From Hydrogenophaga sp. (GTDB lineage: Bacteria; Pseudomonadota; Gammaproteobacteria; Burkholderiales; Burkholderiaceae_C), in contig JAIFMP010000044.1 of assembly GCA_020048405.1 (NCBI GenBank), positions 1 through 52,538 of the forward strand: a stretch of DNA of 52,538 nt, read 5' to 3'. The translations under genes were made by a program, and so were the position numbers. Under the pieces are notes generated by a model that was given only the letters and a program-made list of their open reading frames with translations, ran no database searches and was not told the origin of the DNA. Below, piece by piece: positions 45,248-52,538 of the stretch. Numbering within the stretch: position 1 is the first letter of the stretch; each line of letters opens with the position of its first letter.

Positions 45248-45736
45248 TCAATGTTTCATGCCGCCATGGCCACCCATGCCGGGCTTCATGGCACCGTTGC
45301 CACCGCCCAGCGCCGTGACGGGCGCAGTGATGTCCTGGGTGAATTTCTTTTTGGCTGCGTCTTCAAACACGAGGGTGATGGGCACCATGTCGCCGCCTTT
45401 GAGCTGGCCTTTGAGTTCCATCAACATCACGTGGTAACCGCCGGGTTTGAGTTCCATGGTGCGGCCGGCAGCGAGGTCGAGGCCGGGAATCTGGCGCATC
45501 TTCATGACGTCGTTTTCCATGGCCATTTCGTGGATTTCGACCACACCGGCCACGGGCGAACTGGCGGCCACCAGGCGGGCATCTTTCTGCGGGGTGAGTC
45601 GCATGAAGGCGCCAGAGGCCTTTTGCGTGGCCACGGTGCCGCGCACCCAGGCGTCTTCCACCTTGACGGCTTGCGCCCACAGGGTGGTTGTGGAGAGGGC
45701 CAGCACGGCGGCGGCGAATGCGTTGCGGGGGTTCAT
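45248..45736 (-). CDS. Periplasmic copper chaperone PCu(A)C
   Basis: A 162-residue exported protein with signal peptide ending LWAQA and the copper-binding pattern EIHEMAMENDVMKMRQ and YHVMLMELKGQ. The C-terminal extension GAMKPGMGGHGGMKH is Met/His-rich and could bind extra copper. It lies 35 bases behind sco, and the two together mature the CuA centre of cytochrome oxidase in other bacteria. Confidence 0.88.
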   Translation of the reverse strand: MNPRNAFAAAVLALSTTTLWAQAVKVEDAWVRGTVATQKASGAFMRLTPQKDARLVAASSPVAGVVEIHEMAMENDVMKMRQIPGLDLAAGRTMELKPGGYHVMLMELKGQLKGGDMVPITLVFEDAAKKKFTQDITAPVTALGGGNGAMKPGMGGHGGMKH

Positions 45737-45771
45737 AGAAGTCTCCAGTCAGGTCAAGAAAAACAAAAAAA

Positions 45772-46437
45772 TCAGGCACCGCGCAGCAAAGCAGCGATGT
45801 CGGCGGCGTAATCGGCGGCGGTTTGTTCGTGGCGCAAGGCCACACGAAAACGCCCTTGGGGGTCGAACAAATAGCTCAGCGCGGTGTGGTCCATGGTGTA
45901 GGTGCTGCCGGTGGGCACCTTTTTGTAGAACACCCGGAAATCTTTGGCCGCTTGTTCGGTTTGTTCGGCCGTGCCGTACAGGGCGAGAAAACCCGGGTTG
46001 AATGCGGCCATGTAGTTCTGCAGCAGTTCGGGCGTGTCGCGCTCGGGGTCCACGGTGACAAAAATCACCTGCACCTTGCTGGCGTTGTCGGCACCCAGCA
46101 GGCCCATCACCTCGTTGGCGCGGGTGAGCGCGGTGGGGCACACGTCGGGACACTGCACAAAACCAAAATACAGCATCACCACCTTGCCCTTGAAGTCATC
46201 GAGCGTGCGGGGCTGGCCACGCATGTCGGTCAGGGCGAAACCTTTGCCGTACGGCGCGCCCGTCACGTCAATGCCCTTGAAGGCACCGGTGAAGGGATTG
46301 CTGGAAGTACCGGCAGCGCCACCGGCGGGTTTGTCACATGCGGCGAGCACCCCAGCAAAAGGAATCGCCATGGCCCAGGCAGACCAGCTGCGGCGGCCTT
46401 GAGGCGGAAGGAACAAAACGATTGGGCATGCAGCCAC
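45772..46437 (-). CDS. SCO1/SenC-family copper-delivery protein
   Basis: A thioredoxin-fold lipoprotein. The mature part starts near the lipobox GVLAACDKP; the copper site is CPDVC in YFGFVQCPDVCPTAL with the distal His in YTMDHTALSYL. KVVMLYFGF, VQVIFVTVDPERDTP and GSTYTMDHT match the family. Sco proteins load copper into cytochrome oxidase with PCu(A)C. The start is uncertain: GTG 46437 gives RRSWSAWAMAIPFAGVLAAC as signal; ATG 46491 is also in frame and a TTG at 46416 fits too. First enzyme gene of unit 1. Confidence 0.85.
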   Translation of the reverse strand: MAACPIVLFLPPQGRRSWSAWAMAIPFAGVLAACDKPAGGAAGTSSNPFTGAFKGIDVTGAPYGKGFALTDMRGQPRTLDDFKGKVVMLYFGFVQCPDVCPTALTRANEVMGLLGADNASKVQVIFVTVDPERDTPELLQNYMAAFNPGFLALYGTAEQTEQAAKDFRVFYKKVPTGSTYTMDHTALSYLFDPQGRFRVALRHEQTAADYAADIAALLRGA

Positions 46438-46541
46438 CTGAAACGGCCAACACCCATACAACACAGGGGTGCGGCAACTGACACTGCGCAAAGCCTCACC
46501 GGCTCACGCCGGGGTGAAGGCCTCACGAACGAGGCAGGGTG

Positions 46542-46952
46542 TCAGGCCGCGGAAGGAGGCGCGCGCGAGTGCGCGCTGGCCCACACGAACAGTGGGCGCG
46601 GGGCATGGAGGAATGCGGCCGGAGCGTCGGCGGCAAACACGAGTGGAGCTGCCAAAGGCACAGCCACTGGAGGCAAACCGGCCATCGGGCTGTGGGTGGC
46701 GCACCAGCCACAGCGGTCCAGAGACGCGTCGGAACCGGGCATGGAGTGCTGGCTGTCGCTGACTGCGCGAGCATCGTCAGACACCTGCTTGACCCAGGCC
46801 ATGCCACTGACGGTACACACCTCAACCCAGCCCTGCCCTTGGGACGGAGCCACCACCACCGCGTGTGACAGCACCGGCAGCAGACTGCCCAACATCAACG
46901 CCATGGCAGCAAGCCAGGCGATCAGTCGGCGGTGGAGGGGGCGGGCGAACAT
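46542..46952 (-). CDS. DUF2946 (CruR-like) protein ahead of the Sco unit
   Basis: A 136-residue protein with an N-terminal hydrophobic helix (RRLIAWLAAMALMLGSLLPVL), family block GWVEVCTVSGMAWVKQV, an intact CxxC with nearby His (CGWCATHSP), and the C-terminal pattern FVWASAHSRAPPSAA. In Bordetella, DUF2946 ORFs lead copper-regulated operons and sense copper through CxxC during translation. Here it lies about 100 bases ahead of the Sco gene on the same strand. Confidence 0.75.
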   Translation of the reverse strand: MFARPLHRRLIAWLAAMALMLGSLLPVLSHAVVVAPSQGQGWVEVCTVSGMAWVKQVSDDARAVSDSQHSMPGSDASLDRCGWCATHSPMAGLPPVAVPLAAPLVFAADAPAAFLHAPRPLFVWASAHSRAPPSAA

Positions 46953-46982
46953 GCACCTAGTTTAACAGTGCCCCCCATTTGC

Positions 46983-47256
46983 TCCTGTCACTGGCCACGC
47001 AGTTCATTGACCCCGACATCGAAAGGCTGGACGAGACCTTGGACCAGGCGTTGGCCGACATGGCCTTGCCGTCGCAGCGCGATACCTTGCAGCTGGTGCG
47101 CTGAATAGCTCCCGCCTGACTTCAGAACCCAGTGCGAGGCATCTGACCAAAAGGCACTGGGCGTTGGGTTTGCACTGGAAGACTTTGGTACGGGGTACGC
47201 GTCGCTGACCTGCCTGCTGCGCTGCCTGCCAGGCCAAGCCCCGACCATCAGCCCAG
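46983..47256 (+). pseudogene. EAL-domain (c-di-GMP phosphodiesterase) remnant
   Basis: On the plus strand 47150-47220 encodes ALGVGFALEDFGTGYASLT followed by CLLRCLPG, the EAL-domain signature normally written FALDDFGTGYSSL. It has no start, no EVL metal motif and only about 30 recognisable residues. A neighbouring frame (46983-47104) gives QFIDPDIERLDETLDQAL and then a stop; its origin is unclear. A decayed fragment, left between the copper region and the aroK gene. Confidence 0.6.
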
Positions 47257-47267
47257 GCGTGACCGGT

Positions 47268-47837
47268 TCAGCCGGGCGGCTGGCTGAGTTCCTGCTGCTC
47301 CAGCTGCATGGCAATGTTGTTGACCACGGAGTTGACCGACGGCCGCCCGGTTTCCATGGTGCTGTGGGCGGCCTCGCGGTAGAGCGGGTCACGCACGCGG
47401 TGGAGCTCCTTGAGCCGGGCCAGCGGATCGTCCACTTGCAGCAGAGGGCGGGTTTTGTCGTGGCGCAAGCGGCGAAAAATGTCGTCTGGGTTGGACTTGA
47501 GGTACACCACCCAGCCGTTGTTGCGCAGTGCCTGCCGGTTGGAGAGGCGCAGCACCGTGCCCCCACCGGTGGACAACACGATGCCCGGCAGGCAGACAAG
47601 CTCCGCAATGGTGGCCTCCTCGCGGTCGCGGAAAGCCTGCTCGCCGGCTTGTTCGAAGTACTCGCGGATGGAACAGCCCAGGCGTTTTTCCAGCACGTGG
47701 TCGGAATCCACAAACTCGCGCCCCAGGCGTCGGGCCAGGTGGCGTCCGACGGTGGATTTGCCCGAGCCGGGCAGCCCCACCAGAAACACCGAAGTGGGTG
47801 CCCGCTGGGTGGGGCTGTTGTCGGTACAGGTGTTCAC
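47268..47837 (-). CDS. aroK: Shikimate kinase
   Basis: A 189-residue kinase that phosphorylates shikimate in aromatic amino acid synthesis. Walker A is GLPGSGKST at about 21-29, substrate-binding DSDHVLEKRLG, FRDREEATI, STGGGTVLR, and the lid RRLRHDKTRPLLQ. Length and motifs are normal. The usual partner aroB is absent; here it follows plsC with a 4-base overlap (ATGA). It is the most distal gene of the yqgE-to-aroK run. Confidence 0.9.
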   Translation of the reverse strand: MNTCTDNSPTQRAPTSVFLVGLPGSGKSTVGRHLARRLGREFVDSDHVLEKRLGCSIREYFEQAGEQAFRDREEATIAELVCLPGIVLSTGGGTVLRLSNRQALRNNGWVVYLKSNPDDIFRRLRHDKTRPLLQVDDPLARLKELHRVRDPLYREAAHSTMETGRPSVNSVVNNIAMQLEQQELSQPPG

Positions 47838-48610
47838 GCAGGACTCCGGGCAGCGGCAGGTGCGAGGGACTCAGCCCGGGCACCGATGGTGTTTCGCAGG
47901 TCGTGCGCCCAGGCACGGCGGTCACGCCCGGCGTGTGGCTCGGGCGGGGCCAGTTGGACAGCCGCCACCAGCGGCGGGCTGCTGAAGGTGCGCCACAACG
48001 AGGCCACCAGCGTGGTGTCGCCAATGTAGGTGGGCGCATCGCTGCGCTGCCCGGTGGCGGCATCGAGGTAGGCCAGCGCCACGGGCTGCACCGGAGCGGG
48101 CGCGGCAATGGGGGCTTGCAGCACATTGGCATGGAAGGGCAGCAGCTCGCGCCCGTCGCCGGTGGTGCCCTCGGGGAACACGGCCAGCACATCGCCCTCG
48201 CGCAGGGCTTCCACCATGTGGTGAACCACACGCATGGCATCGCGGCGGCTTTCACGCTCGATGTAGAGCGTGCCCGCGCCTGTGATGAGGGTGCCCAGCA
48301 GGGGCCAGTGCTTCACATCGGCCTTGGACACAAAACGCGCCGGGCGCACGGCGTTCAGCACCAGGATGTCGAGCCACGAAATGTGGTTGGCCACCAGCAG
48401 CACCGGGCCACTGGCAGGCAACTCGCCGCCGGTGCGCAGGGCCACGCCGATGATGCGCAGCATCTGCTGCGACCAGGCTTGCACATGCTGCTGGCGTTCG
48501 CCGGGTGAGAGGCGGCCAAAGCTGCGGTGGATGGTCCAGAGCCCACCCAGCACATGGCCCAGCGCACGCACCACACGCAGCGTGGCCACCAGGTGTCGGG
48601 AAATGCCCAT
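47834..48610 (-). CDS. plsC: 1-acyl-sn-glycerol-3-phosphate acyltransferase
   Basis: A 258-residue membrane-associated acyltransferase of phospholipid synthesis. It carries the catalytic NHISWLD (NHx4D), the second block GTLYIERESRRDAM and the FPEGTT motif, then PVALAYLD. The Ala/Pro-rich C-terminus is probably flexible. It follows pyrC by 23 bases on the same strand and overlaps aroK. Confidence 0.9.
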   Translation of the reverse strand: MGISRHLVATLRVVRALGHVLGGLWTIHRSFGRLSPGERQQHVQAWSQQMLRIIGVALRTGGELPASGPVLLVANHISWLDILVLNAVRPARFVSKADVKHWPLLGTLITGAGTLYIERESRRDAMRVVHHMVEALREGDVLAVFPEGTTGDGRELLPFHANVLQAPIAAPAPVQPVALAYLDAATGQRSDAPTYIGDTTLVASLWRTFSSPPLVAAVQLAPPEPHAGRDRRAWAHDLRNTIGARAESLAPAAARSPA

Positions 48611-48633
48611 GGACTGCGGTTCCGGCTGGAGCT

Positions 48634-49947
48634 TCAGGCCGCAGTGGCGTCAAACGCCACTTGCCCGCCCACCAGGGTGGCACGCACCACGGCAGGCAGC
48701 TCCTGGCCGATGAAGGGGGTGTGTTTGCCCTGGCTGCGCAGGCTGGCGGCCTGCGGTGTCCACCAGGCGTTCGGGTCGAACACGGTCAGGTCGGCCACGC
48801 CGCCTTCCACCAGGCGGCCTGCGCTGGCCGACAGCGTGCCCAACCCTTGCCCCAGCACGCGTGCCGGGCCGGTGGTGAGGGTGCCCAGGGTGCGCAGCCA
48901 GTCCACGCCATCGGCCTGTGCCCAGCGGGTGGCCAGCGAGAGCAGCAGCTCCACGGCGGTGGCGCCCACCTCGGCTTCGGCAAAGGGCAGCACCTTGGCG
49001 TCTTCGTCCACCGGGGTGTGGTCGGACACCAGGGCGTCGATGGTGCCGTCGGCCAGGGCGGCGCGCAGGGCGTCGCGGTCGCGCTGCTGGCGCAATGGTG
49101 GCGACAGGCGGGTACGGCTGTCGAAGTAGCCCAAGTCAACGTCGATCAGGTGCAGGTTGTGCACGCTCACATCACACGTCACGGGCAGGCCCTCGGCCTT
49201 GGCCTGGCGCACCAGTTCAATGCCGGCGGCGCTGCTGATGCGGCACAGGTGCACGCGGGCACGGGTGCTGCGCACCAGCTCGAAAATGGTGTGCAGCGCA
49301 ATCAGCTCGGCCGCCACGGGAATGCCAGCCAGACCCATGCGGGTGGCCAGCGCACCGCTGGCGGCCACGCCCTTGCCCAGCCACGCGTCTTGCGGGCGCA
49401 GCCAGGTGGTATAGCCAAAGGTGCCGGCGTATTGCAGGGCGCGCTGCAGCACCTGGGTGTTGACGATGGGCACTTCAGCCTGGCCGAAGGCGATGCAACC
49501 GGCCTCGGTCAGCTCGACCATCTCGGTCAGCACTTCGCCCTTCAGCCCCCGGGTGAGCGCACCCAGCGGGAACACGCGGGCCCGGTGCAGCTTCTCGGCG
49601 CGGTGTTTCAGCATGTCGACCAGGCCGGGCTCGTCCAGCACGGGGTCGGTGTCGGGTGGGCACACCAGGCTGGTGACGCCACCGGCCACGGCCGCAGCCA
49701 TTTCGCTCTCCAGCATGCCGGCGTGTTCCTGACCGGGCTCGCGCAGGCGAACCGACAGGTCGATGAAACCGGGCGACACGATGCAGCCCGAGGCATCGAT
49801 GGTGCGGCTGGGCGTGAAGCCGCTGCCCTCAGCCCCCAGACCGGGTTTGATGGCGATGATGCGCCCGGCGGCCACGGCCACGTCGGCCAACTGGTCCAGG
49901 CCCGAGGCGGGGTCCACCACCCGCCCACCGCTGATGAGAATCTTCAT
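48634..49947 (-). CDS. pyrC: Pseudo-dihydroorotase (PyrC'/PyrX type)
   Basis: A 437-residue amidohydrolase-fold protein. The first metal motif, normally FIDLHVHLREPG, is FIDLSVRLREPG, so both His of HxH are lost, while VHLCRISSAAG, SDHTPVDEDA and the C-terminal VADLTVFDP are kept. Such proteins in pseudomonads and related bacteria are catalytically dead but required to assemble aspartate carbamoyltransferase, encoded directly upstream. A true dihydroorotase must be encoded elsewhere. Start ATG is followed by KILISGGRVVDPAS. Confidence 0.9.
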   Translation of the reverse strand: MKILISGGRVVDPASGLDQLADVAVAAGRIIAIKPGLGAEGSGFTPSRTIDASGCIVSPGFIDLSVRLREPGQEHAGMLESEMAAAVAGGVTSLVCPPDTDPVLDEPGLVDMLKHRAEKLHRARVFPLGALTRGLKGEVLTEMVELTEAGCIAFGQAEVPIVNTQVLQRALQYAGTFGYTTWLRPQDAWLGKGVAASGALATRMGLAGIPVAAELIALHTIFELVRSTRARVHLCRISSAAGIELVRQAKAEGLPVTCDVSVHNLHLIDVDLGYFDSRTRLSPPLRQQRDRDALRAALADGTIDALVSDHTPVDEDAKVLPFAEAEVGATAVELLLSLATRWAQADGVDWLRTLGTLTTGPARVLGQGLGTLSASAGRLVEGGVADLTVFDPNAWWTPQAASLRSQGKHTPFIGQELPAVVRATLVGGQVAFDATAA

Positions 49948-50018
49948 GGCTGTTCCTGACGAATATGCGTGAATTTTTAAAGCTTTTTTGGCGCCCAGCG
50001 CTTGATGGGTATGGGTTC
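49948..50018. other. Intergenic gap with decayed Comamonadaceae-type element
   Basis: The segment AATTTTTAAAGCTTTTTTGG, then GCGCCCAGCGCTTGATGGGT and TCAGCTATTGG resembles the intergenic elements described above. It separates pyrB and pyrC'. No hairpin with a T-run is seen. Confidence 0.35.
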
Positions 50019-50970
50019 TCAGCTATTGGAATGTCCAGCCACAATGCCCATCACGGCCATGCGCACGGCAATGCCGAAAGTCACCTGGTTGAGCACCACG
50101 CTCTGCGCGCCGTCCACCACCGCAGAGTCAATTTCCACACCCCGGTTCACCGGGCCGGGGTGCATGACGATGGCGTCGGGCTTGGCCCACTGCAAGCGCT
50201 CGGTGGTCAGGCCAAAGCTCTTGGCAAATTCCTGGCTGGAGGGCAGCAGCGCGCCGCTCATGCGCTCGTTTTGCAGGCGAAGGGTCATGACGACATCGGC
50301 ACCGCTGATGCCTTCTTTCAAGTCGTTGCACACACGCACGCCCATGGCGGCCATGTCGGCGGGCACCAGGGTGCGGGGGCCCACCACGCGCACCTCGGCA
50401 CAGCCCAGGGTGGTGAGGGCGTGGATGTTGGAACGCGCCACGCGCGAATGCAGCACGTCGCCGACGATGGCCACGGTGAGGTTGGCAAAGTTGCCCTTGA
50501 AGTGGCGGATGGTGTAGGCGTCGAGCAGGCCCTGGGTGGGGTGGGCGTGGCGGCCGTCACCGGCGTTGACCACGTGCACATGCGGCGCCACGTGCTGGGC
50601 AATCAGGTAGGGCGCGCCGCTTTCGCTGTGGCGCACCACAAAAATGTCGGCAGCCATGGCAGACAGGTTGGCAATGGTGTCGAGCAGGCTTTCGCCCTTG
50701 GAGGCCGAACTGCGCGCAATGTCGAGGTTGATGACGTCGGCGCTCAGCCGCGTGGCGGCAATCTCGAACGTGGTGCGGGTGCGCGTGCTGTTTTCAAAGA
50801 ACAGGTTGAACACGCTTTTGCCACGCAGCAGGGGCACCTTTTTCACCTCGCGGTCGCTGACCGACACGAAGTTGGCCGCCGTGTCCAGGATGTGGGTGAG
50901 GATGTCTTTGGACAAGCAGGTGGACCAGCTCGCCGTGCTTGTTCAGTTGGGGGTTGCGGTGAATCTTCAT
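50019..50970 (-). CDS. pyrB: Aspartate carbamoyltransferase, frameshifted near the 5' end
   Basis: The first committed enzyme of pyrimidine synthesis. The true N-terminus is [19 protein letters not shown] from ATG 50970; the family then has SIEGL-SKDIL, but here HLL is followed at once by [15 protein letters not shown] in another frame, so about 14 bases are missing near 50915. The rest is intact: [13 protein letters not shown] (carbamoyl phosphate), [23 protein letters not shown] and MHPGPVNRG. The gene is usually essential without uracil, so the break may be a consensus error. It is next to the pseudo-dihydroorotase that should complete the enzyme complex. Confidence 0.85.
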
Positions 50971-51001
50971 GGCATGTGCGGTTCGGGTGGAACGTGTGGG
51001 G

Positions 51002-51520
51002 TCAGGCGGCGCGGCTGTCTGGGCTGACCACAAAACTCAGGGTGCCGTTGTCGGCACGGGCCAAATCGAGCTTCTGGCTGGCTGGCAGGCTGACGCGGGC
51101 GGCGGCCAGTGCAGCCTCCACCGGCAGCTCGCGCCCGCCACGGTCCACCAGCACCACCAGCGTGACACTGGCGGGGCGGCCGTAGTCAAACAGCTCGTTC
51201 AGCACTGCGCGGATGGTGCGGCCGGTGTGTAACACGTCATCGACCAGCAGCACATGGGCCCCGTTCACGTCGAACGGCAGCACGGTTTGAGCGCTAGCAG
51301 CCATGCCCCGGCGTGCAAAGTCGTCACGGTGCATGGCCGACGAAATCACGCCCGCCTTGCCAGCGAGCCCCAGGTCGGCCTGCAAGCGCTCTGCCAGCCA
51401 GGCCCCGCCCGAGGTGATGCCCACCAGCTGGCGCGGCTGGTGTTCCAGCAGCGTCATTTGCCGCACGCCGCGCAGCAGGGTTTGGTAAAGGGCTTCGGCA
51501 TCCAGGTGCAGGGCGCTCAT
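51002..51520 (-). CDS. pyrR: PyrR bifunctional regulator/uracil phosphoribosyltransferase
   Basis: A 172-residue phosphoribosyltransferase with the PRPP-binding loop VLLVDDVLHTGRTIRA and the family blocks VGITSGGAWLAE, DVNGAHV and DNGTLSFVVSP. In Gram-positive bacteria PyrR controls pyr attenuation; in proteobacteria it acts mainly as uracil phosphoribosyltransferase. Its start overlaps ruvX by 4 bases. Confidence 0.88.
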   Translation of the reverse strand: MSALHLDAEALYQTLLRGVRQMTLLEHQPRQLVGITSGGAWLAERLQADLGLAGKAGVISSAMHRDDFARRGMAASAQTVLPFDVNGAHVLLVDDVLHTGRTIRAVLNELFDYGRPASVTLVVLVDRGGRELPVEAALAAARVSLPASQKLDLARADNGTLSFVVSPDSRAA

Positions 51521-51963
51521 GGCAGGCTCCTCAAAAACTGTTCAAGAATGATGCAGGCCGACGCGGCGTCGGCATCGGTCGCGCCCAGTGAATGGGCTTC
51601 GGTGGTGCTGTAACGCTCGTCCACCTCGTACACCGTCAGTTTGGTGCGTTCGCGCAATTGGTTGGCAAATTTGCGGGCGCGTTTCGTGTTGTCGTGCGCC
51701 GCGCCGTCGGGGTGAAACGGCACACCCACCACCAGGGCATCGGGCTGCCACTCCTTCACGCGCTTGACGACTTCCAGCAACTGGGCCTCGCCACTGGCTT
51801 TGACGGTGGCCAGGGGGCTGGCGCTCTGGGTGATGCGGTTGCCCGACGCCATGCCCGTGCGCTTCAATCCATAGTCCAGCGCCAGGAAGAGTTGCTGGTG
51901 CGGCGGCACGTTCACCGGGCCGGCCAGGTTGGCACCGGGCTGCGGCTTGGGGCCGGTGCTCAC
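51517..51963 (-). CDS. ruvX: RuvX/YqgF Holliday-junction resolvase-like
   Basis: A 148-residue RNase H-fold protein: LFLALDYGLKRTGMA, VVGVPFHPDGAAHD, VYEVDERYSTTEAHS and a final acidic DADAASACIILEQFL. It processes 16S rRNA ends or Holliday junctions. It overlaps yqgE by 4 bases and pyrR by 4 bases, so it is translated within the operon. Confidence 0.9.
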   Translation of the reverse strand: MSTGPKPQPGANLAGPVNVPPHQQLFLALDYGLKRTGMASGNRITQSASPLATVKASGEAQLLEVVKRVKEWQPDALVVGVPFHPDGAAHDNTKRARKFANQLRERTKLTVYEVDERYSTTEAHSLGATDADAASACIILEQFLRSLP

Positions 51964-52532
51964 GAGTGGCCCGCCTCGGGTGAAATCATCCAGGCTTGGA
52001 GGCCCAGCAGACCCAGGGCCTCGTCGTAGCGGCGCTCCACCGGCACGTCAAAAATGAGATCGGGTTTGGCCTCCACCGTGAGCCAGCTGTTTTCGGTGAT
52101 TTCCGACTCCAGCTGCCCCTGCCCCCAACTGGCATAACCCAGTGAGACAAACACCCTGCGCGGCCCGGCACCGGACGACATAGCCTCCAGCACGTCGCGC
52201 GAGGTGGTCATTTCCAGCCCGCCAGGAATGGTCAGCGTGGAGGCATAAATGGATTCTTCGGCCGTGCCCACCGGGTCGTGCAGCACAAAACCGCGCTCGG
52301 TCTGTACGGGGCCGCCCTCGGCCAAGTCAGGCCGGGCCAGTGGCAATTCCACTTTGCTGAACAGGTCGCTCACGCAGATGTCAGACGGTTTGTTGATGAC
52401 CAGGCCCAAAGCACCGCGCTCGCTGTGCTCGCACAGGTAGACCACGGTGCGGCCAAAAACCTCGTCCTGCATGCTGGGCATGGCGATCAGGAAATGGTTG
52501 GTGAGGTTGATGCGGGCAGAATCGTCGGACAT
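51960..52532 (-). CDS. YqgE/AlgH family protein
   Basis: A 190-residue conserved protein: HFLIAMPSMQDEVFGRTVVYLCEHSERGALG, LVINKP, GGPVQTERGFVLHD, and FVSLGYASWGQGQLESEI...ENSWL. It is widely encoded next to ruvX. A role in regulation (AlgH was found as an alginate regulator) is not firmly shown. It is probably the first gene of the yqgE-to-aroK run; only six bases of the window lie beyond its start. Confidence 0.9.
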   Translation of the reverse strand: MSDDSARINLTNHFLIAMPSMQDEVFGRTVVYLCEHSERGALGLVINKPSDICVSDLFSKVELPLARPDLAEGGPVQTERGFVLHDPVGTAEESIYASTLTIPGGLEMTTSRDVLEAMSSGAGPRRVFVSLGYASWGQGQLESEITENSWLTVEAKPDLIFDVPVERRYDEALGLLGLQAWMISPEAGHS

Positions 52533-52538
52533 GCCCTG

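Noticed and set aside
44277-45251. Long 324-codon frame including the DUF2946 gene
   Set aside because: Residues before 44723 are antisense or out of frame to the Spy-like gene; the DUF2946 start is at 44723.

Overview
The window looks like a chromosomal segment of a Burkholderiales betaproteobacterium, most likely of the Comamonadaceae type. The GC content is high, with a lower-GC mobile segment at the left. The right end carries a yqgE-ruvX-pyrR-pyrB-pyrC'-plsC-aroK gene order that I associate with this group, and degenerate Comamonadaceae-like intergenic repeats occur. Assignment is from protein character only; no database search was run.

Layout. 1-5.8 kb: remnant of an integrative element, with a 5'-truncated tyrosine integrase, small accessory genes, an AlpA-type regulator, a Toprim/DUF3987 replication protein followed by a striking 9-bp-periodic TGCGAA/TTCGCA array, and a WYL-TerB-like protein. 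5.8-9.95 kb: two gene-poor stretches around a four-gene outer-membrane lipoprotein operon (CsgG-like, PEGA-like, DUF4810, DUF799). 9.95-17.5 kb: Sel1-repeat protein, a frameshifted DsrE-like gene, a CZB chemoreceptor, and a divergent iron ABC permease/ATPase pair with a Fur-like site between them. 17.5-19.3 kb: flavocytochrome c sulfide dehydrogenase-like pair. 19.5-22.1 kb: wreck of a type I restriction-modification locus (internally deleted hsdM, truncated hsdS). 22.0-28.3 kb: SHP(DUF1924)-dihaem cytochrome-cytochrome b operon, PepSY proteins, a QseBC-like two-component system, a cation-efflux gene and a second cytochrome b561. 28.4-33.8 kb: HD-GYP phosphodiesterase, a second intact two-component system, and a damaged EnvZ/OmpR-like pair. 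33.9-35.5 kb: small envelope proteins and a DUF2202 lipoprotein. 35.6-47.0 kb: a copper-handling region read on the minus strand. 47.1-52.5 kb: EAL remnant, then housekeeping genes.

The most interesting system is the 35.6-47.0 kb copper region. Three DUF2946 proteins, a family known as copper-responsive leader ORFs (CruR) in Bordetella, sit at the 5' ends of three successive units: (1) Sco-PCu(A)C-Spy-like; (2) Crp-like regulator-small membrane protein-TonB receptor-DJ-1/PfpI-PCu(A)C; (3) MbnP-MbnH (the tryptophan-oxidising copper protein pair)-beta-barrel protein. This suggests one copper regulon organised as leader-ORF-controlled modules for outer-membrane uptake, periplasmic copper delivery to oxidases and MbnP maturation.

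At least eight otherwise recognisable genes contain frameshifts or small deletions, including pyrB, which is normally essential without exogenous pyrimidines. Part of this damage may therefore be consensus error rather than real decay; raw reads would settle it.
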